A stretch of 6,556 bases of DNA from Promethearchaeota archaeon (GTDB lineage Archaea; Asgardarchaeota; Lokiarchaeia; Sigyniarchaeales; SOKP01). The stretch lies in the NCBI GenBank assembly GCA_030615235.1, contig JAUWZR010000146.1, forward strand, positions 1-6,556, read 5' to 3'. Under the pieces are notes generated by a model. That model was not told the DNA's origin. It did no database searches and saw only the letters and a program-made list of their open reading frames with translations. Shown here piece by piece: positions 1 through 4,404 of the stretch. Positions within the stretch are counted from its first letter, which is position 1; every line of letters begins with the position of its first letter. The translations under genes were made by a program, and so were the position numbers.

Positions 1-1001
1 TTTACTAAAATGAAATATATCCCTATGGGTAACGTAAAAAATAGAAACAGAAGTGAGTAAACCAAGGCTACAATTACAATTACTGAAGCTTTTCCAAGAA
101 AATTATTGTCAAAATACGCTTTCAAAGTGTTGTGTAATACACCTCTAAATACTAGTTCAGTTGAAATTACTGATAAACTTATAAGGATAATAAGTAATAT
201 TATCAGAATTAAACTAGAGTTTCGAAGGACGAGATATTCCGCGTCCAAATAACCAAAGATATCGTAGAAATTTATCCCAGCGTCGTACATAAAGCGGATT
301 ATTAGGGACGAAAAATTATCAATTAAAACTAATCCAATACTTCCGGCGATGCCAACCAAAGTCGCGATTATTAACGATTTTGCATTAAAGTTTACGCCTA
401 ATTTCTTGAGGTTATGTCTTTTTGAATAAATATAATACAAGGGATAGACCCCAAAAACAATATCAGGAGCTTGACTTAAGAGAATTGTTATCATATTTAA
501 ATCTAATGTTTCAGATGGGCTAAGCTGTAAAGTCACCAACATAGTAATTAATAATCGAACGGCAATATATGCCATAAGAGCATTACCAAAAACGCTAATC
601 CCCTCTCTAAAATTCCATTTGCTTTTTTTCAATACAAATCTTTGTTCTGGTACTAATTTTTTATTTCTAAATACAAAACCTTGTCTAATTTGATTTTTTT
701 TGCCTTGGGTTGCGATATCTTGTTCTGGAATTTTTTCTAATCTTGAATCACATATAGGACACTGTTCTAATATATTAGAAGTTATAATCGAACCGCAGTT
801 CGAACATTTGCGCGATATTGGTTCTTTTTTAATTGGTTTGGGTTTAGGTTTCGCTTGATCAATAATAGCCTTACTTGGTTTAATATTTACTACTAATTTC
901 CCACATTTAGGATTTGGACAATAAGCTGTGTTTGTTTGGATTATAGTTCCACAGTATACGCAAAATTTTGCTACCTGATGTTTTTCGTTTTCTTTTGACA
1001 T
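1..1001 (-). CDS. Zinc-ribbon membrane protein with a degenerate CPBP (CAAX protease/Abi-like) domain, partial
   Basis: The frame runs open from an ATG at 1001 to the left edge, giving 333 codons with no stop, so the C-terminus is missing. Two zinc ribbons come first: C14-x2-C17 with C28-x4-C33, and C66-x2-C69 with C81-x2-C84, separated by a Lys/Pro-rich linker. After a basic stretch (about 112-132) there are roughly five hydrophobic segments (about 134-158, 170-192, 208-238, 262-284, 305-333). The sequence T281-E-L-V-F-R-G287 matches the CPBP motif EExxxRG, and F319-L-F-F-T323 sits where the FxxxH motif is expected. CPBP proteins include Rce1-type intramembrane proteases and bacteriocin-immunity proteins. 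Here the first Glu is Thr and the His is Thr, so proteolysis is doubtful and a scaffolding or sensing role is possible (inference). The ATG is preceded by a weak GAGAG Shine-Dalgarno-like stretch. It lies downstream of the GH57 gene on the same strand, 171 bases away, and probably has its own promoter. Family assignment is moderate; zinc ribbons and membrane topology are clear. Confidence 0.75.
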   Translation of the reverse strand, partial: MSKENEKHQVAKFCVYCGTIIQTNTAYCPNPKCGKLVVNIKPSKAIIDQAKPKPKPIKKEPISRKCSNCGSIITSNILEQCPICDSRLEKIPEQDIATQGKKNQIRQGFVFRNKKLVPEQRFVLKKSKWNFREGISVFGNALMAYIAVRLLITMLVTLQLSPSETLDLNMITILLSQAPDIVFGVYPLYYIYSKRHNLKKLGVNFNAKSLIIATLVGIAGSIGLVLIDNFSSLIIRFMYDAGINFYDIFGYLDAEYLVLRNSSLILIILLIILISLSVISTELVFRGVLHNTLKAYFDNNFLGKASVIVIVALVYSLLFLFFTLPIGIYFILV

Positions 1002-1172
1002 TACTCTCAATAAAATAAGAAATTTAATTGTGCTAAAGCATACTTAGTTTAATATATTAAACTTAAAATTATATATTTTATTGTTATTTTCTACAACTAA
1101 AACAATATATTGACAGTAGGGAAACTTTAAGCGTGTTTTATTATTACTTTTATTGATTGCGCTTGAAACTCT
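1002..1172 (-). promoter_or_regulatory. Intergenic region with probable promoter of the zinc-ribbon/CPBP gene
   Basis: This 171-base, very AT-rich gap separates the GH57 stop from the next minus-strand start. It contains a perfect 18-base palindrome at 1046-1063 whose core reads TTAATATATTAA, about 45-62 bases upstream of the ATG at 1001. The core resembles an archaeal TATA box; used as such it would place transcription start near 1025-1030 and give a leader of about 25 bases. A second TATA-like run lies at 1069-1080. No convincing hairpin or T-tract terminator for the GH57 gene was seen, so read-through is possible. Confidence 0.35.
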
Positions 1173-2417
1173 TTACTTTTTTCTTCTCTTAAGTTCTTTA
1201 GTATTTGAATAAAGTTCCATGAGCAAGAGATTATGATAAAAAGAAATAGAATCAAAGTAACCCTCTCCTATATCTGACTGATTAGCATGTACTAACGCAA
1301 GTTGAGCGTTAAGGGCAGATTTCATAAGTAATTCTATTCCTTTATAAATCAGATTCGGACTCCAAGGTCCTCGATCTAAATTAGCCCACCATGTGCTATC
1401 TGAACATATCCCTCTATCATAAAACCATCTTGCTGTATTACAATAGTTCTCTACTTCCCAATCTTGAGTCGAATCTAAATTTTCTATTAAATTCATTAGG
1501 TTGTTTAAACTTCTTACAATTTTCCAGTATAACGTATGAACTCTATTATCGGGATGATCCCATAACGGGTAAGGGATGTTTGCTTTCATATCATCGTAAG
1601 TAGTGCTCCAACTCGAATCTTTAGGGATTATCTTTTCTTCATTAATCGGAAAAAATTTGGATAAATTGGAGATAAATTCAATTTTTATTTCTTTTTGATC
1701 GTTAATAAGTTCTAAAGCCTTACTTAGAAAAACTCTTTCAAATTTTTTTATATGATGACCAAAAGTTTCTGAATCCATTCCTGTTATGATAAATTTATCT
1801 TTTTGCTTTTTTTCTTTATTTTCCTTGACCTTTCCTTTAATTTCTTCAACAAATCCTTTCGCAGTGATATTGTTAAATGCGATTTTATTACTTAAAATAT
1901 CGTCTCTAAAAAATAACAGTAAGCCATTAGGAGAAGTATATATTTGATCATTAGCCCAATTTACAGGACAGGCTATACCGCTTATAATTACCCATTTATA
2001 CCCTATTTCCCGGATATATTTTGCAACTTGAGAACTGATTGACATCTCAGGAGGGAAAAATCCTCCTCGTTCCCACTGTTTAAATTCCTTTTTTAAAATT
2101 TCTTCATTTATTTCAATTTGACGTTCAGATTCCTTTTGTGGAATTAGGGGAAGGATCGGATGGAATTTTGCGGTACCGGTGATTTCAATTTTATTACTAG
2201 AAACCAAATTTTGTAGAATTTCTATAGTATCACTTAGATCAAATTCATATAACATGTCTATTAGAACAGCATTAATATTAAGACTAAATTTAACATTATC
2301 ATGCTCCTCAAACATTCTTAATAAAGGTTTATAGCATTCTTTATCAATTTGTCGCAATACCCTACTATCTTGAAAAGTAGGTTGATACATATGTAATAAT
2401 GGAGCCCAATATATCAT
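1173..2417 (-). CDS. Glycoside hydrolase family 57 protein (alpha-glucan-acting), cytoplasmic
   Basis: The protein has 414 residues from the ATG at 2417. GH57 enzymes are retaining (beta/alpha)7-barrel hydrolases or glucanotransferases acting on alpha-glucans such as starch, glycogen or pullulan. The conserved regions can be read in order: an N-terminal WAPLLH9-M-YQP block, the IEITGTAKFHPILPLI block (about 78-92), FFPPE124MS carrying the expected catalytic nucleophile, GMD215SE217TFGHH carrying the expected acid/base Asp, and a C-terminal Trp-rich region around ARWFYDRG...STWWA (329-345). No signal peptide or membrane segment is present, so it probably acts on intracellular glucan. It is short for the family and lacks extra C-terminal domains; substrate and reaction (hydrolase, branching or transferase) cannot be decided. 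A TTG four codons upstream (2429) keeps the frame open, but it lies inside the Shine-Dalgarno-like stretch that serves the ATG, so the ATG is preferred. It sits 71 bases downstream of aroB' on the same strand. Confidence 0.9.
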   Translation of the reverse strand: MIYWAPLLHMYQPTFQDSRVLRQIDKECYKPLLRMFEEHDNVKFSLNINAVLIDMLYEFDLSDTIEILQNLVSSNKIEITGTAKFHPILPLIPQKESERQIEINEEILKKEFKQWERGGFFPPEMSISSQVAKYIREIGYKWVIISGIACPVNWANDQIYTSPNGLLLFFRDDILSNKIAFNNITAKGFVEEIKGKVKENKEKKQKDKFIITGMDSETFGHHIKKFERVFLSKALELINDQKEIKIEFISNLSKFFPINEEKIIPKDSSWSTTYDDMKANIPYPLWDHPDNRVHTLYWKIVRSLNNLMNLIENLDSTQDWEVENYCNTARWFYDRGICSDSTWWANLDRGPWSPNLIYKGIELLMKSALNAQLALVHANQSDIGEGYFDSISFYHNLLLMELYSNTKELKRRKK

Positions 2418-2424
2418 TTTAACA

Positions 2425-2433
2425 ATCAACCTT
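2425..2433 (-). promoter_or_regulatory. Shine-Dalgarno-like site deciding the GH57 start
   Basis: The minus strand reads AAGGTTGAT, a partial match to the archaeal anti-SD complement (GGAGGTGAT), ending 7 bases before the ATG at 2417. The alternative TTG start codon (2427-2429) lies within this stretch and could not be served by it, which supports the ATG. Confidence 0.45.
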
Positions 2434-2488
2434 TAATGTTTTTATTATATTTACTATTTATGAAAGGGAAAAGAAAAATGGGAGAGTC
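2434..2488 (-). promoter_or_regulatory. aroB'-GH57 gap: T-rich terminator candidate and TATA-like boxes
   Basis: Just after the aroB' stop, the minus strand carries a pyrimidine-rich tract with T5 and T4 runs (about 2463-2480), the usual form of an intrinsic archaeal terminator. It is followed by TATA-like sequences at about 2444-2462 (TAAATATAAT and ATAAATAGTA), 27-45 bases upstream of the GH57 ATG. This suggests that the GH57 gene may have its own promoter rather than depending on aroB' read-through. No other feature was seen here. Confidence 0.35.
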
Positions 2489-3592
2489 CTATTTTTCAAT
2501 TATGTTTTCTTTAATTTTTATACCAAAGTGAGTTGCTCCGGGACCAATATGAACCAAAACTTTGTCTCCAACCTTAATATCTACTATGGACAAAGGGGTT
2601 CCAACTGAGTTAACTAATCGAATCGTTTCTGCATTTTGACCAATGTAATTAATTCTGATCTTCTTACCTCGTTTATCAATTTCTAATTCTAACCTTAACA
2701 TAGGGCGCGTTTCAATTTTCACTCTACCCACTGTAACCTTTTTCGCTCCACCAGTAGAATTTACAACTAGTACTTGATCTCCCCCTTTCAATTCACTTAA
2801 ATATTTCGTCCGGTAGTTCTTATCAGAATCATTGCTCGGAACTAGAATATATGCTGAAACATCACCAGCATTTACTCTGAAAGGCCTTGAGGAAACAAAT
2901 TGAGTATCAAAAACCTCAGCATGTACTAACACAAATCCTTTTGCAGTGCTTCCAACAAGCATCCCCTCCCCTGATTTCAATAAAGACGTAGTATCGACGC
3001 ACACTCTTTCGCTCTCTGGCACATTTTGTAAAGCTGTAACTTCTGCTTCTATTAGTTTGACCCTAAATTCGGTCTCTAATAATTTTTTCAATTCTATGAT
3101 GTCATTGACTTCTTTAGGAGTAATTAATACCCCATCTGTGCCGACTTCAAGGGTCTTTAACATCAATTCTGCTTCATTTATGTTCTCGACCGAAGCAATT
3201 AGTTCTGTATCGTTTTCGTGCATTTCTGCGATAAGATTTTCAAAGGGGATGATTTTCCAGTCCTGTGCTTTAACTATAATGAAGTTAAATTCATTTAGTT
3301 TTGCAAGCTCTATCACTTTTTGCTCGTCAGCCTTAACTGTCAACTCTACTAGAATACCTTTGTTAACCCCCAACTTTTTACTGCTTTTAACAAGTTCGAG
3401 ACTTTTAAATATTAAGTTCATAGCGGGTAGATTGATATCCCTGCTAAAAGTATTAATAAGTTCAATCTGTTTTAATTCTGTATATGTCTCTTTAGAGATT
3501 AAGAAATTTAGAAGATTCATGTTCAAAGCTCCTTGCACTAACGCTTTAAAATTATCTGTTTTTTTCTCGAAATTTAAAATTATTTTTTTCAT
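2489..3592 (-). CDS. aroB': 3-dehydroquinate synthase type II (AroB')
   Basis: The 367 residues match the archaeal DHQ synthase II family (MJ1249 type, about 360 residues). The enzyme uses NAD+ for oxidative deamination and cyclisation of 2-amino-3,7-dideoxy-D-threo-hept-6-ulosonate to 3-dehydroquinate. This replaces the classical DAHP/AroB entry to aromatic amino acid synthesis. Diagnostic blocks are GTDGVLITPKEVNDI (151-165), GEGMLVGSTAKGFVLVHAE (208-226), RPFRVNAGDVSAYIL (236-250), KYLSELKGGDQVLVV (263-277), VGRVKIETRP (288-297), IGQNAETIRLV (317-327) and a C-terminal GDKVLVHIGPGATHFGIKI. Small departures from the usual family text are GDVSAYI, where GxVHAYV is common, and a slightly long, polar stretch at 253-262. 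The ATG at 3592 is the natural start; no Shine-Dalgarno is visible before it, so the mRNA may be leaderless or short-leadered. It is transcribed divergently from the ESCRT-III gene. The partner enzyme (ADH synthase) is not in the window. Confidence 0.95.
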   Translation of the reverse strand: MKKIILNFEKKTDNFKALVQGALNMNLLNFLISKETYTELKQIELINTFSRDINLPAMNLIFKSLELVKSSKKLGVNKGILVELTVKADEQKVIELAKLNEFNFIIVKAQDWKIIPFENLIAEMHENDTELIASVENINEAELMLKTLEVGTDGVLITPKEVNDIIELKKLLETEFRVKLIEAEVTALQNVPESERVCVDTTSLLKSGEGMLVGSTAKGFVLVHAEVFDTQFVSSRPFRVNAGDVSAYILVPSNDSDKNYRTKYLSELKGGDQVLVVNSTGGAKKVTVGRVKIETRPMLRLELEIDKRGKKIRINYIGQNAETIRLVNSVGTPLSIVDIKVGDKVLVHIGPGATHFGIKIKENIIEK

Positions 3593-3710
3593 TTAAGAAA
3601 TTTGGACTCTGAAAGTTTTTTATTGATAAGAATTATTATACTAAATTAAATTCTATTAAATATTTAAGTTAAAAAATTCATATTAATTATAAAAGAGATA
3701 CTAGTATATT
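3593..3710. promoter_or_regulatory. Divergent promoter region between aroB' and ESCRT-III genes
   Basis: This 118-base AT-rich region must hold promoters for both flanking genes. For the plus-strand ESCRT-III gene, a TATA-like AATTATAAAAG at about 3685-3694 is centred about 22 bases before the ATG and follows an A-rich run that could act as BRE. That spacing fits a leaderless or nearly leaderless transcript, and no GG-containing Shine-Dalgarno lies in the last 20 bases. For aroB' on the minus strand, AATAAAAAAC (about 3617-3626) is at a similar distance, with TTTAGTATAATAATT further upstream (about 3631-3646). Start sites are not proven. Confidence 0.5.
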
Positions 3711-4364
3711 ATGGCGCTGAAGAAGAAACTTTTTCCCAGAAAAGGTAAAGAAAAGACTGAGCTTGTTATTAAAGCTAAAGCACATATCAGAAAAATTGCA
3801 CTATCAAATAAAACCTACAACAAAAGAGCAGAAATAGCAAGAAAGAACGCTAAAATTGCGATAAAGAGAGGAGAGAGAAACCGAGCTAAGAACTATCTTA
3901 TTCAACATAAACAGTATCAAATGAAGGTTGATCGCCAGAACAATATTCGGGCTAAGATAGAACGCCAAATCGAAGCTATTTCTGAGGGTCGTATGATTTC
4001 AATGACAGGAGATTTAATGGGCGGGATTAGAGATGAGCTTGCTGGAATTGCTACTAAAGTCGCCCCCGAAAAGATTGCTGAAATCGCAGAGGACTCTGAA
4101 TTATACGTGTCAGAAATAGAAGAGTCTGCGGAAATTCTTGCTGGTGATCCTGAAATTGATTTAGCAATTGATATAACTGACGAATTAAATCAACTTGAAA
4201 CTGAAATGCTATTAGAGCAGGGAGGGCAAATGCCAGAAGTACCTGATGATGAACTTGCTTATATTTCAGAGTTTGACGAAATAGAAGAAGAACCTGGAGT
4301 AAAACAAAAGGCTGAATTGGAGAACGAAATTAACAAGCTTAGGAAGGAATTAGAAGGAAGTTAA
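3711..4364 (+). CDS. ESCRT-III (Snf7/CHMP/CdvB-like) membrane-remodelling protein
   Basis: The protein has 217 residues, the usual size for ESCRT-III subunits. The N-terminal half (1-90) is strongly basic and helical. It contains the family pattern AKIAIKRGERNRAKNYLIQHKQ (about 47-68), matching the alpha1-alpha2 hairpin text in which an alanine/basic helix is followed by KG(D/E)+xxAKxxLxxKK, and then RAKIERQIEAIS (80-91). The second half is acidic: helices carrying a Met/Gly/Ile-rich segment (95-113), E/D-rich helices (117-147), and IDITDELNQLETEML (153-167), which matches the family's DELxxELxxL region. A short proline-containing motif MPEVPDDELAYI (174-185) resembles a MIT-interacting motif, and a charged helix ends the protein. 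ESCRT-III subunits polymerise on membranes for division, budding and repair and are disassembled by the AAA ATPase Vps4. The basic/acidic halves fit the known autoinhibited form. The gene is a single unit between two minus-strand genes, convergent with the zinc/PH protein; no vps4 is in the window. Assignment to a Vps2/24 or Vps20/32/60 class is not certain, with the latter slightly favoured. Confidence 0.9.
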   Translation: MALKKKLFPRKGKEKTELVIKAKAHIRKIALSNKTYNKRAEIARKNAKIAIKRGERNRAKNYLIQHKQYQMKVDRQNNIRAKIERQIEAISEGRMISMTGDLMGGIRDELAGIATKVAPEKIAEIAEDSELYVSEIEESAEILAGDPEIDLAIDITDELNQLETEMLLEQGGQMPEVPDDELAYISEFDEIEEEPGVKQKAELENEINKLRKELEGS

Positions 4365-4404
4365 CTCATCTAATGACTTTTTTAAGGCGAATGAAAAATA
4401 TGAT
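4365..4404. terminator. Convergent terminator region
   Basis: Only 40 bases separate the stop codons of the two converging genes. The plus strand has a T6 run at 4378-4383 shortly after the ESCRT-III stop, and the minus strand has a T5 run (4394-4398) shortly after the stop of the zinc/PH protein gene. Short T tracts of this kind are the typical archaeal intrinsic termination signal, so each strand could end transcription here. There is no hairpin. Confidence 0.4.

Noticed and set aside
1129..1164. Inverted repeat AAGCG / CGCTT downstream of the GH57 stop as a hairpin terminator
   Set aside because: The stem is only five pairs with a loop of 26 bases and no adjacent T run on the minus strand, so it is likely chance.
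1391..1603. A 70-codon plus-strand open frame inside the GH57 gene
   Set aside because: It is antisense to the conserved C-terminal GH57 region and has no domain or start-signal support.
2946..3596. A 216-codon plus-strand open frame opposite aroB'
   Set aside because: It is fully antisense to a well-matched enzyme, is Ser/Phe/Leu-rich with no recognisable domain, and is best explained as a shadow of the aroB' codon pattern.
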